Shown: positions 19,848-29,269, counted from the first letter of the stretch. The stretch: 64,000 nucleotides of DNA from Betaproteobacteria bacterium (GCA_016703785.1 JADJBM010000032.1:124001-188000), one strand, 5' to 3'. Notes: generated by a model from the sequence alone, not told the origin. A program made the numbers and translations.

Positions 19848-20702
19848 ATGCGTAAAACCTTGCTTGCCGCGGCCATCGCGATCCCCTTTTCCCTGCCCAT
19901 GACGGCGCATGCGCAAACTGCGCCCGCCGCCGCCCCCGCCAGCCCGCATACGCTGACGGCCAACCTCGGTCTCTTCAGTAGCTATCGCTTTCGCGGCATC
20001 GACCAGACCTTCGGCAAGCCGGCCTTGCAGGGCGGCATCGATTACTCGCATGCCAGCGGCTTCTACCTGGGCAACTGGAACTCCAATGTGAACGCCGGCG
20101 CCGGCTATCCCTCGGGCAACCTCGAGATGGATTTCTACGGCGGCTGGAAGGGCGCCTGGGGCGACTGGGGCCTGGACGCCGGCGCCATCTATTACTACTA
20201 CCCCGGCACCAATGCCAGCATTACGCAGGGCACGGCGCTCGCCAACGCCAAGACGACCAGCGTGCATACGGGCAATGTGGACAACACGGAGATTTACATC
20301 GGTGGCAGCTGGAAGTTCGTCTCGCTGAAGTACTTCCACTCGGTCAACGACTATTTCTCGGTGCCGCACACCAGCGGCTCGGGCTACCTCGACCTGTCGG
20401 CGAACTACGACCTGGGCGATGGCTGGGGCGTGAATGGCCACATTGGCCACCTGCGTTTCAAGAATTACAGCAATGGACGCTCGAACGGCGACTACACCGA
20501 CTGGAAGCTCGGCGTGACCAAGGACATCTCCGGCTGGGTGATCGGCGCTGCCTACGTCGGCACCAATGCCAAGGGCAGCTGCACGCCGAACGGCGCCGGC
20601 CTGACCCAGCCCTACTGCTTCGGCAACGATGCGCCGGGCGCGACCAGCACGAAGAACGCCGGCCGCGACACCCTGATCCTCTCGGTCAGCCGCACCTTCT
20701 GA
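19848..20702 (+). CDS. TorF family outer-membrane porin-like protein
   Basis: Outer-membrane beta barrel of 284 residues of the TorF/TIGR02001 kind, often encoded beside glnK-amtB in betaproteobacteria and presumed to admit nitrogen compounds. It has a signal peptide cut after SLPMTAHA, then TLTANLGLFSSYRFRGIDQT and many short amphipathic strands rich in Tyr, Trp and Gly, ending in RTF as outer-membrane barrels do. ATG 19848 follows a CTGGAG-type ribosome-binding site and gives a standard signal peptide; the open frame upstream lacks one. It is first in the operon, 11 bases before glnK, under the sigma-54 promoter. Confidence 0.87.
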   Translation: MRKTLLAAAIAIPFSLPMTAHAQTAPAAAPASPHTLTANLGLFSSYRFRGIDQTFGKPALQGGIDYSHASGFYLGNWNSNVNAGAGYPSGNLEMDFYGGWKGAWGDWGLDAGAIYYYYPGTNASITQGTALANAKTTSVHTGNVDNTEIYIGGSWKFVSLKYFHSVNDYFSVPHTSGSGYLDLSANYDLGDGWGVNGHIGHLRFKNYSNGRSNGDYTDWKLGVTKDISGWVIGAAYVGTNAKGSCTPNGAGLTQPYCFGNDAPGATSTKNAGRDTLILSVSRTF

Positions 20703-20713
20703 AAGGGACCGCC

Positions 20714-21052
20714 ATGAAACTTGTCACTGCAATCATCAAGCCGTTCAAGCTCGACGAGGTGCGCGAAGCGCTCTCGGCCGTGGGCGTGGCCGGCATCACC
20801 GTCACCGAGGTGAAGGGCTTCGGCCGCCAGAAGGGCCACACCGAGCTGTATCGCGGCGCCGAATACGTCGTGGACTTCCTGCCCAAGGTGAAGGTCGAGG
20901 CCGCCGTCAAGGACGACCTGCTCGAACAAGTCATCGAAGCCATCGAGAAGGCTGCCAGTACCGGCAAGATCGGCGACGGCAAGATCTTCGTCTTCGACCT
21001 CGAACAAGCCATCCGCATCCGCACCGGCGAAACCGGCGCGGACGCGCTCTAG
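20714..21052 (+). CDS. glnK: Nitrogen regulatory PII protein GlnK
   Basis: Trimeric PII signal protein of 112 residues that senses ATP/ADP and 2-oxoglutarate and blocks AmtB when nitrogen is plentiful. The T-loop contains the uridylylated Tyr51 in HTELYRGAEYVVDFLPK. The B-loop GKIGDGKIF near residue 84 and the C-terminal RIRTGETGADAL are also typical. It is 12 bases upstream of amtB, the near-universal glnK-amtB pairing. AAAGGGACC and similar purine runs precede its start. It is probably controlled by NtrC through the operon promoter. Confidence 0.98.
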   Translation: MKLVTAIIKPFKLDEVREALSAVGVAGITVTEVKGFGRQKGHTELYRGAEYVVDFLPKVKVEAAVKDDLLEQVIEAIEKAASTGKIGDGKIFVFDLEQAIRIRTGETGADAL

Positions 21053-21064
21053 GAGAGTGCCATC

Positions 21065-22540
21065 ATGAAACGATTCATTGCAATCCTGCTGACGGCCTAC
21101 AGCCTGGGCCTGGGCGGCAGCGCGCTGGCTGAAGAGAAGGCTGCGGCCCCGGTGGCGGCGACCACCGCGCCGGCCGCGGCTCCGTCCGCCATGTCGGCGT
21201 CGCCCGCCGAAGTGGCGCCCGCCGTCGCGCCACTGCCCAGCAAGGGCGATACGGCGTGGATGACGGTGGCCACCGTGCTGGTCATCCTGATGACCATCCC
21301 CGGCCTGGCAATGTTCTACGGCGGACTCGTCCGCGCCAAGAACATGCTCTCGGTGCTGATGCAGGTGTTCGTCATCTTCTCGCTGATCAGCGTGCTGTGG
21401 GCGATCTACGGCTACACCCTGGCTTTTGGCGGAGGCGGCTCGTTCTACGGCGGCTTCGACAAATTGTTCCTGAAGGGCATCACGGTGGACTCGGTGGCGG
21501 CCACCTTCAGCAAGGGCGTGGTCATCTCCGAGCTGACCTTCATTGCCTTCCAGGCCACCTTCGCCGCCATCACCTGCGCGCTGATCGTCGGCGCCTTCGC
21601 CGAGCGCATGAAGTTCTCCGCGGTGCTGCTGTTCTCGGTGATCTGGTTCACCTTCGCCTACCTGCCGATGGCGCACATGGTGTGGTACTGGGACGGCCCC
21701 GACGCCATCACCGACGCCGCCTCGCTCGAGGCCGTCACGGCTTCGGCCGGCTGGCTGTGGGCCAAGGGCGCGCTGGACTTCGCCGGCGGCACGGTGGTGC
21801 ACATCAACGCCGGCGTGGCCGGCCTGGTCGGTGCCTACCTGATCGGCAAGCGCGTCGGCTACGGCAAGGAATCGATGGCGCCGCACTCGCTGACCACGAC
21901 CATGATCGGCGCTTCGCTGCTGTGGGTGGGCTGGTTCGGCTTCAATGCCGGCTCCAACCTCGAAGCCACCGGCACCGCGGCGCTGGCCTTCCTCAACACC
22001 CTGGTGGCGACCGGCGCGGCGACGCTGTCCTGGACGCTGGCGGAGTGGATGCTGAAGGGCAAGCCCTCGATGCTCGGTTCGGCTTCCGGCGCGGTGGCCG
22101 GCCTGGTGGCGATCACCCCGGCCTGCGGCTTCGTCGGCCCGATGGGCGCCATCGTCATCGGCCTGGTGGCGGGCGTGCTCTGCCTGTGGGGCGTGAATGG
22201 CCTCAAGCGCCTGCTCGGCGCAGACGACGCCCTCGACGTCTTCGGCGTGCACGGCGTGGGCGGCATCGTCGGTGCGATCCTTACTGGCGTCTTCGTCTCG
22301 CCGGATCTGGGTGGCACCGGCGTATACGACTACGCCGCCAACAAGGTCGGCGAGTTCAGCATGGGCACACAGATCGTCAGCCAGCTCTGGGCCGTGGGCA
22401 CCGCCGTCGTCTGGTCCGGCGTGGTCTCCTTCGTCGCCTTCAAGATTGTCGATGTCGTGATCGGGCTGCGCGTGCCGGAAGAAGAAGAGCGCGAGGGCCT
22501 GGACATCACCTCGCACGGCGAGACGGCCTACCACCACTAG
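21065..22540 (+). CDS. amtB: Ammonium transporter AmtB
   Basis: Trimeric inner-membrane channel for ammonium, 491 residues with a signal peptide and eleven helices. The twin-histidine pore is visible in GGTVVHINAGVAGLVG near residue 245 and FGVHGVGGIVGAI near 395. The stretch after the signal peptide (about residues 22-60) is an unusually long Ala/Pro/Val-rich periplasmic tail before the first channel helix. The C-terminal EEEEREGLDITSHGE segment is the GlnK-contact tail. The TAG stop is also the first three bases of a 31-nt dispersed repeat, and a strong terminator follows 55 bases later. Confidence 0.97.
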   Translation: MKRFIAILLTAYSLGLGGSALAEEKAAAPVAATTAPAAAPSAMSASPAEVAPAVAPLPSKGDTAWMTVATVLVILMTIPGLAMFYGGLVRAKNMLSVLMQVFVIFSLISVLWAIYGYTLAFGGGGSFYGGFDKLFLKGITVDSVAATFSKGVVISELTFIAFQATFAAITCALIVGAFAERMKFSAVLLFSVIWFTFAYLPMAHMVWYWDGPDAITDAASLEAVTASAGWLWAKGALDFAGGTVVHINAGVAGLVGAYLIGKRVGYGKESMAPHSLTTTMIGASLLWVGWFGFNAGSNLEATGTAALAFLNTLVATGAATLSWTLAEWMLKGKPSMLGSASGAVAGLVAITPACGFVGPMGAIVIGLVAGVLCLWGVNGLKRLLGADDALDVFGVHGVGGIVGAILTGVFVSPDLGGTGVYDYAANKVGEFSMGTQIVSQLWAVGTAVVWSGVVSFVAFKIVDVVIGLRVPEEEEREGLDITSHGETAYHH

Positions 22541-22568
22541 TACCCGCCTTTGGGTCCAGGGTACTGAC
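22538..22568 (+). repeat. 31-nt dispersed repeat, copy 1
   Basis: Begins with the amtB stop codon. It shares 21 of 31 positions, without gaps, with copies at 54727 and 61310: TAG, CC-n-GCC-n-TTGG, and GG-n-ACTGAC at the end. In this copy GTACCC and GGGTAC pair to form a hairpin. Function unknown. Confidence 0.75.
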
Positions 22569-22594
22569 CCTCGCCCTCCCTCGGAGGTCGGTGA

Positions 22595-22632
22595 CGGGCG
22601 CCCCGGTTCAGCCGGGGCGCCCGTTTTCTTTC
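22595..22632 (+). terminator. Intrinsic terminator after amtB
   Basis: CGGGCGCCCCGG (22595-22606) pairs perfectly with CCGGGGCGCCCG (22612-22623) around a five-base loop, followed by TTTTCTTT. It is a strong end for the torF-glnK-amtB transcript. Confidence 0.93.
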
Positions 22633-22760
22633 ATGGCGACATGTCGTTGCCTCACGACACTGGCGGGGCGCGGGACCAAATGCTAATGTAATCGCTGGAC
22701 ACGGGCTGCGCATGGCTCACCAGCCCTCCTCTTGTTTGGATTGCAGACGGTTTGCCGTAT

Positions 22761-22797
22761 GGGGTTGCCCGGCAGCCGTTTCCTTCTGGGCAACCCC
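22761..22797 (+). promoter_or_regulatory. Hairpin in the leader of the cysteine-rich protein gene
   Basis: GGGGTTGCCC (22761-22770) and GGGCAACCCC (22788-22797) form a perfect ten-base stem with a 17-base loop. It ends three bases before the strong GGAGGAGG ribosome-binding site. There is no T-run, so it is not a terminator; a post-transcriptional control element is possible. Nothing else is recognised in 22633-22815. Confidence 0.6.
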
Positions 22798-22815
22798 GTT
22801 CTGGAGGAGGTAGCC

Positions 22816-23106
22816 ATGAAATCAGCATCCGTATTTTTTGCCGCCTGCATTTTCCTGTCGATGAACGTCGTTTTGCTGACCGATGCCGCAGCGGCGGAGC
22901 AGGGCGCGCCGGCAAAGACGCCCGAAGCGGCTTACGACTGCAAGCTCGACAAGGCGAAAGCGACCGTCTGCAAGCGGACGGTCAGCCAGGACGCCAGAAG
23001 ACAGTGCAGGTGGAAATGCTCGACTTCCTGTAAGGGTGGGCAGTGCATAGAAATTTGCCGGGGCAGCGGGCAGGAATGCAACGGCAAATCCCCCCCGGGC
23101 TGGTGA
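22816..23106 (+). CDS. Small secreted cysteine-rich protein, function unknown
   Basis: A 96-residue protein that I do not recognise. It has a signal peptide (MKSASVFFAACIFLSMNVVLLTDAAAA), then a basic mature part with eight cysteines concentrated in the last 55 residues: DCK, VCK, QCR, KCSTSC, QCIEIC and ECN. Eight cysteines in a short exported chain suggest four disulfides or metal binding in the periplasm. The start at 22816 has an excellent GGAGGAGG site, and a perfect ten-base hairpin lies just upstream. It stands alone between the amtB terminator and the higBA region, so context gives no clue to the role. Confidence 0.72.
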   Translation: MKSASVFFAACIFLSMNVVLLTDAAAAEQGAPAKTPEAAYDCKLDKAKATVCKRTVSQDARRQCRWKCSTSCKGGQCIEICRGSGQECNGKSPPGW

Positions 23107-23182
23107 TGCCCGTCTCCCTGCAGGCGTGAATGGTTTGCCACGCGTTGCGGCCCTGATGACGGACCGCAACGCCATCCTGTTC

Positions 23183-23216
23183 AGCGGAACACCACCGTGC
23201 GGTTGCCGTTGAGCAG
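23183..23216. repeat. 34-bp direct repeat: duplicated 3' end of purU
   Basis: Identical over 34 bases to 23890-23923, the last codons of purU. On the minus strand it would encode LLNGNRTVVFR followed by TGA. The two copies flank the higBA module, 673 bases apart. It looks like the displaced old end of purU or an attachment-site-like duplication. Confidence 0.85.
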
Positions 23217-23233
23217 GACGCGCGCCAGTCCGG

Positions 23234-23545
23234 TTATGCTGCCAGTGGCGCAACCTCCTTCTCGACTTTCCTGGCCAGGGTTTTCTCGGCCGTCCTGATT
23301 TCGTAGGCCACTTGCAGGTTCATCCAGCTCTGCACGTCGCCGCCGAAGTAACGCACCAGGCGCATGGCGGTGTCCACGGTGATGCCGCGGCGCTCGAGGA
23401 CGATGTCGTTGATGCGCGAGGCCGGCACGCGCAGCGCCTTCGACAGCGCGTTGGCGCTCATGCCGAGCGGCTTCAGGAAATCCTCGCGCAGGATCTCGCC
23501 GGGGTGCACCGGCCGCATGCCGTTCTTCGGAGCTGGAATATTCAT
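23234..23545 (-). CDS. higA: HigA family antitoxin
   Basis: Helix-turn-helix antitoxin of 103 residues of the HigA/VapI kind. RPVHPGEILREDFLKPLGMSANALSKALRVPASRINDIVLERRGITVDTAMRLVRYFGGD covers the recognition fold, and the C-terminal helix would bind the toxin. It follows higB by 12 bases, the toxin-first order typical of higBA. It probably represses its own operon through the ACCGGT palindrome upstream of higB. Together with higB it lies between two 34-bp copies of the purU end. Confidence 0.93.
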   Translation of the reverse strand: MNIPAPKNGMRPVHPGEILREDFLKPLGMSANALSKALRVPASRINDIVLERRGITVDTAMRLVRYFGGDVQSWMNLQVAYEIRTAEKTLARKVEKEVAPLAA

Positions 23546-23557
23546 GGTGTCCTGCCT

Positions 23558-23836
23558 TCAGTGGTAATCGACGATCTCGACGTCCCTTACGCCGTCCTCG
23601 GCCCAGACGAAGCAGACGCGGAACTGGTCGTTGATGCGAATGCTGTGTTGGCCCTTGCGGTTCCCCGACAGTGCTTCCAGCCGGTTGCCCGGCGGCGCCC
23701 GCAGGGCAATCAACGTGACCGCGCTGTCAAGCTGCTGCAATTTGCGCTCGGCCACGGCGGAAATATTGGCGAAGCGCTTCACCCGCTTGCCGGCGAACAA
23801 GTCCGCTGTGTCCTTGTCGGCGAAGGAGACGATCAC
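23558..23836 (-). CDS. higB: HigB family toxin (RelE-like mRNA interferase)
   Basis: RelE/ParE-superfamily toxin of 92 residues expected to cleave mRNA on the ribosome. FADKDTADLFAGKRVKRF near the start, LRAPPGNRLEALSGNRKGQHSIRINDQFRVCFVW near 45-78 and the closing VEIVDYH are the family pattern, with the basic residues and the final His of HigB. The start is GTG 23836, and the ribosome-binding site is weak. It is the first gene of higBA, just downstream of purU on the same strand. Confidence 0.92.
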   Translation of the reverse strand: MIVSFADKDTADLFAGKRVKRFANISAVAERKLQQLDSAVTLIALRAPPGNRLEALSGNRKGQHSIRINDQFRVCFVWAEDGVRDVEIVDYH

Positions 23837-23849
23837 GAAGAAAGGATAT

Positions 23850-23862
23850 ACCGGTTACCGGT
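23850..23862. promoter_or_regulatory. higBA operator palindrome
   Basis: ACCGGTTACCGGT lies between purU and higB and overlaps a likely minus-strand promoter with TTGCCA as -35 and TATATC as -10. The ACCGGT repeats are a plausible site for HigA or the HigBA complex. Confidence 0.65.
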
Positions 23863-23887
23863 AAATGGCAAATTCGTCCGCCGTTGA

Positions 23888-24748
23888 TTAGCGGAACACC
23901 ACCGTGCGGTTGCCGTTGAGCAGCACGCGGTCCTCGACGTGGTAGCGCAGGCCGCGCGCCAGCACCGCCTTTTCGATGTCCTTGCCGTAGCGCACGAGAT
24001 CCTCGACCGTGTCGCCGTGGTCGATGCGCACGGTATCCTGCTCGATGATGGGGCCGGCGTCGAGCTCGGCGGTGACGAAATGGCAGGTGGCGCCGATCAG
24101 CTTGACGCCGCGCTGGTGGGCCTGGTGGTAGGGCTTGGCGCCGACGAAGGACGGCAGGAAGGAGTGGTGGATGTTGAGGATGCGCCCCGGGTATCTCTCG
24201 CACAGTTCGGCCGGGATGATCTGCATGTAGCGCGCCAGCACCATGATGTCCCCACGCGCTTCCTCGAACAGACGCGCGATTTCGGCGTTGGCCGCCGTCT
24301 TGTGTTCCGCCGTCACCGGCACGTGGTGGAAGGGGATGCCATGCCACTCGACGAAGCCGCGGAAGGTCTCGTGGTTGGAGATGACGCAGGGAATGTCGAC
24401 ATCCAGCTCCTTCGACTGCCAGCGTGCCAGCAGGTCGTAGAGGCAGTGCTCCTGTTTGGAGACGAGGACGACGAGGCGCTTCCTCACCGCGGAGTCGGCG
24501 ATGCGCCAGTCCATCTGGAACTCGGCGGCGATGGGCTGGAAGCGGCGGCGGAATTCGGCGAGGTCGAAGGGCAGCGAGTCGGCCTTGATCTCGATGCGCA
24601 TGAAGTAGCGCTGCGTGTCCTCGTCGGCGTGGTGGCTGGTCTCGAGGATCCAGCCCTGGTTCTCGGCGATGAAGGTGGCGACGTGGGCGACGATGCCTAC
24701 ACGGTCGGGGCAGGAGGCGGTCAGGGTGTAGCGGCGTTGCGCGTGCAT
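23888..24748 (-). CDS. purU: Formyltetrahydrofolate deformylase
   Basis: Hydrolyses 10-formyltetrahydrofolate to formate and tetrahydrofolate, feeding formate to PurT and balancing one-carbon pools. The 286 residues fit the family: an ACT regulatory domain (about 8-80, YTLTASCPDRVGIVAHVATFIAEN) and a formyltransferase-like catalytic domain (about 90-280). The latter has LNIHHSFLPSFVGAKPYHQA near 195 and the catalytic Asp in TAELDAGPIIEQD near 233. The last 34 bases of the gene (23890-23923) are repeated on the far side of higBA at 23183. The gene itself is intact. Confidence 0.96.
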   Translation of the reverse strand: MHAQRRYTLTASCPDRVGIVAHVATFIAENQGWILETSHHADEDTQRYFMRIEIKADSLPFDLAEFRRRFQPIAAEFQMDWRIADSAVRKRLVVLVSKQEHCLYDLLARWQSKELDVDIPCVISNHETFRGFVEWHGIPFHHVPVTAEHKTAANAEIARLFEEARGDIMVLARYMQIIPAELCERYPGRILNIHHSFLPSFVGAKPYHQAHQRGVKLIGATCHFVTAELDAGPIIEQDTVRIDHGDTVEDLVRYGKDIEKAVLARGLRYHVEDRVLLNGNRTVVFR

Positions 24749-24760
24749 GATGGGCGGATT

Positions 24761-26653
<1,893 letters not shown>

Positions 26654-26758
26654 GACGAATGCTGGCCGGAGCGTTCAACCGGCGACGGGGGAAAAGCGTT
26701 ATTGTACTTGTACGCAACCTTCCAGCCCCAAGATCGACCAAGACCGAAGAAGACCGAC

Positions 26759-27412
26759 ATGAAGCGCCTGCTGATCCCTTTGTTCTGCCTGTTCGCCCAC
26801 CCTGCATGGGCAGAGACTCCCGTGCCTGCACCCCCACCCACGCCCGCCACCATTACGCCGGAAGAGCGGCAGCAGCTGCTCGGCCGGGCGGAAGCGCTCA
26901 AGACCGAGTCGTCGAAGATGCTGGATGCGGCGGAGAAGAAGCAGAAGGAAGCGGAGCCCGCCTGCTGGAAGAAAACGCTGGTCTCGGCTTGCCTGAACGA
27001 CGCCAGGAAGGAATATATCGACAGCAGGGCCGCCGCGCGCAAGCTGAGTGTCGAAGCCAAGCGGATCGAGCGCGAGGTGCGCGAGCGCGACCGGGCCACC
27101 AAACAAGCCAGGCAAGCCGAGGAAGCGCCGATAAAGCAGGCCGAGACCGAGAAGCGAATCGCCCGGGAAAAGGAAAAGGCGGCCGAACAGCAGACGAAGC
27201 GCGAGGAAGAAGCTGCCGCACGGAAAGATAAGGCCGAAGCGGGCAGCGCCCGATCCAGGGAGGAGGCGCGGAAGCGGCAGGAAAAACTCGAGGCGCGCAG
27301 AAAGAAGGAAGAGAAGGCCGAACAGAAAGCGCTGGAACGGGAAAAGAAGGACAAGAAGCGCGCCGAGGAGCGGGCCCGGCAACTGGAGCATGCACAGCAG
27401 CAGGAACGCTAG
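26759..27412 (+). CDS. Exported Lys/Glu-rich coiled-coil protein, function unknown
   Basis: A 217-residue protein with a signal peptide (MKRLLIPLFCLFAHPAWA) and a Pro-rich segment. After residue 110 it becomes almost entirely charged (Lys, Glu, Arg, Ala), predicting one long coiled coil to the C-terminus. Two cysteines near residue 62 (ACWKKTLVSACLND) could form a disulfide. The start 26759 gives a normal signal peptide. It is divergent from the ABC-F gene, with 105 bases between them. The middle segment is reminiscent of the coiled-coil protein at 42335. The TAG stop overlaps a short sequence resembling the MITE end. Confidence 0.65.
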   Translation: MKRLLIPLFCLFAHPAWAETPVPAPPPTPATITPEERQQLLGRAEALKTESSKMLDAAEKKQKEAEPACWKKTLVSACLNDARKEYIDSRAAARKLSVEAKRIEREVRERDRATKQARQAEEAPIKQAETEKRIAREKEKAAEQQTKREEEAAARKDKAEAGSARSREEARKRQEKLEARRKKEEKAEQKALEREKKDKKRAEERARQLEHAQQQER

Positions 27413-27424
27413 GGCCTGTTCTCA
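27409..27424 (+). repeat. Solitary MITE-end-like sequence
   Basis: CTAGGGCCTGTTCTCA matches the outer 16 bases (including CTAG) of the MITE at 8000-8015 with one mismatch. No inverted partner is found nearby. It may be the remnant of an excised or decayed copy; it supplies the stop codon of the coiled-coil gene. Confidence 0.4.
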
Positions 27425-27441
27425 CTTGGCACATGGGCGGT

Positions 27442-28008
27442 TTACCTGAAACGGATATCGCCTTCCTTCTCGGGTTTTTTCCCCCGCTTGGCCGAGTAGT
27501 AGGCGCGAATTTCCGCCAGATCCTCGGTTTCATTTCCGGACAGAGACAGCCAGGTGTCGATGCCGACCTCGCGTTGCGAATAATCGATGAAGGCCAGGCC
27601 GAGCGGCACGTTTGTCGCCAGCGCAAGACGGTAGAAGCCGGATTTCCAGTGGTCGCTTTTCGCGCGCGTGCCCTCCGGCGCGATGGCCAGGTAAAGGCTG
27701 TCGCTCCTGTCGAAGGCCGCGACGAGGCCATCAACGAATCCGCTGCTCTGGCGCCTGTTCACCGGGATGCCGCCGAGACGGCGGAACAGGGCGCCGAAAG
27801 GCGAGCGGAAAAGGGTGTCCTTGCCGACGAAGCCGATTGGCGTTGCGACGGCGAAGCGCGCCAGGATGCCGACGATGAAGTCCCAGTTGGATGTGTGCGG
27901 GTAGACGATCACCACCGCCTTCGGCACGGTTGGCGGGACGAATGTCACGCGCCACCCGGACAGCTTGAGCAGGAAGGCGCAGAAGCGGCCGAAGATGCCG
28001 GGCTGCAT
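27442..28008 (-). CDS. 1-acyl-glycerol-3-phosphate acyltransferase-like (LPLAT) protein
   Basis: Membrane-associated acyltransferase of 188 residues of the PlsC/LPLAT superfamily. The catalytic HX4D box is PHTSNWDF near residue 36, the substrate motif GGIPVNR near 78 and APEGTR near 110. The start is placed at ATG 28008, where the hydrophobic N-terminal helix (FCAFLLKLSGWRVTF) begins. A longer frame to 28119 would add 37 unrelated residues overlapping the divergent gene's upstream region. The sequence is of the short LPLAT kind also annotated as glycerol acyltransferase; the natural acceptor is not clear. Confidence 0.85.
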   Translation of the reverse strand: MQPGIFGRFCAFLLKLSGWRVTFVPPTVPKAVVIVYPHTSNWDFIVGILARFAVATPIGFVGKDTLFRSPFGALFRRLGGIPVNRRQSSGFVDGLVAAFDRSDSLYLAIAPEGTRAKSDHWKSGFYRLALATNVPLGLAFIDYSQREVGIDTWLSLSGNETEDLAEIRAYYSAKRGKKPEKEGDIRFR

Positions 28009-28090
28009 GTTAAGATTTGCTGTCAAGACATCGTCCCTTTTCCGGTTCGCGGCACAATCCTGCGCCGCATTCAATTCTACTGAAGAGTCC

Positions 28091-29260
28091 ATGAGCGAAG
28101 GCGAATCGCGCGACATCACCCGTCACGGCCAGGTGTTCACGCCGCCGACCATCGTCGAGGCCATGCTGGCCCTGCGCCGCAACCGCGGGCGCGTGCTGGA
28201 GCCGGCCTGCGGCGACGGCGCTTTCTCTTCGCGACTGCCCGGCAGCGTCGCCATCGAACTGGATACGCTGCATTGCCCGGGGGATGCCCTCAACATGGAT
28301 TTCTTCGCCTACCCGGAAAAGGAACGGTTCGACACCATCATCGGCAATCCGCCCTACGTCAAGGCGCGCGACATCCAGCCCGGTACGCGCCGCCATCTCG
28401 CTTCGCATTTGCTCAACGGCCATGCCAACCTCTACCTCTTTTTCATCGAGAAGTGCGTGCGCCATCTCAAGCCGGGCGGCGAGCTGATCTTCATCACGCC
28501 GCGCGATTTCCTCAAGGCGACCGGAAGCGCGCGCCTGAACACCTGGCTCCACGACCAGGGGACGCTGACGGACTTCCAGGAACTCGGTGACGCGCGCATA
28601 TTCGACGGCGTGGTGCCCAACTGCGCCATCTGGCGCTTCGAGAAGGGCAACATGACGCGGCGGATGCGCGATGGGCGGCGCATGGTGCTGGCCGGCGGGC
28701 AGCTCCTGCTCACCCGCGGCATCTACAGCGCGCCGCTGTCCAGCGTGTTTGCGGTGAAGGTCGGCGCGGTGTCCGGCGCCGACGAGATTTTCGCCAACAT
28801 CGAGCTGGGCAATGCCGATTTCGTCTGCTCGAAGACGGCACAGACCGGCGAGCTGCGCCGCATGATCTATCTCGACCGCGAGGGACCGATTGCCTATCTG
28901 GAGCCGTTCAGGGAACGCCTGCTGGCGCGGCGTGTGACGAAGTTCGACGAGACGAACTGGTGGAAGTGGGGGCGGCGCCACCACGTGTCCGATGCGCCGC
29001 GAATCTACGTCAACCAGAAAACACGCAACCCCCGCCCCTTTTTCCTGCACGACTGCAGGAACTACGATGGCGCCGTGTTGGCGCTGTTTCCCCACCGCCG
29101 CGACGCCGACCTCGCGCGCCTGCGCGATCTGCTCAACGACGTCGACTGGGCCGAGCTGGGCTTCGTCTGCGACGGCCGCTTCCTCTTCGCCCAGCGCAGC
29201 CTGGCGCAGGCGCTGCTGCCAGAGGATTTTGCGCAATTTGCCTCACGCCAACTGGTATAA
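28091..29260 (+). CDS. N6-adenine DNA methyltransferase, apparently orphan
   Basis: DNA methyltransferase of 389 residues in the N6-adenine class. TRHGQVFTPPTIVEAML near residue 10 is the motif X region, EPACGDGAF near 37 is the AdoMet-binding motif I and NPPYVKA near 86 is the catalytic motif IV. The C-terminal half would hold target recognition. It resembles Eco57I-like methylase halves. No endonuclease gene is adjacent: the neighbours are an acyltransferase (divergent) and gshA (nine bases downstream), so it looks like a solitary enzyme that could mark the genome for regulation or protection. Start ATG 28091 is well placed; upstream frame residues are not family-like. Confidence 0.83.
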   Translation: MSEGESRDITRHGQVFTPPTIVEAMLALRRNRGRVLEPACGDGAFSSRLPGSVAIELDTLHCPGDALNMDFFAYPEKERFDTIIGNPPYVKARDIQPGTRRHLASHLLNGHANLYLFFIEKCVRHLKPGGELIFITPRDFLKATGSARLNTWLHDQGTLTDFQELGDARIFDGVVPNCAIWRFEKGNMTRRMRDGRRMVLAGGQLLLTRGIYSAPLSSVFAVKVGAVSGADEIFANIELGNADFVCSKTAQTGELRRMIYLDREGPIAYLEPFRERLLARRVTKFDETNWWKWGRRHHVSDAPRIYVNQKTRNPRPFFLHDCRNYDGAVLALFPHRRDADLARLRDLLNDVDWAELGFVCDGRFLFAQRSLAQALLPEDFAQFASRQLV

Positions 29261-29269
29261 CATCCCCCC

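Noticed and set aside
20612..22537. 641-codon open frame antisense to glnK and amtB
   Set aside because: Low-complexity His/Gly/Arg-rich translation opposite two certain genes; a shadow frame.
22695..22715. TGGACACGGGCTGCGC considered as a sigma-54 promoter of the cysteine-rich gene
   Set aside because: The GG and GC are nine, not ten, bases apart and the flanks do not match the consensus.
28009..28119. 37-codon N-terminal extension of the acyltransferase
   Set aside because: Not hydrophobic or family-like and overlaps the divergent methyltransferase start region; ATG 28008 is better.
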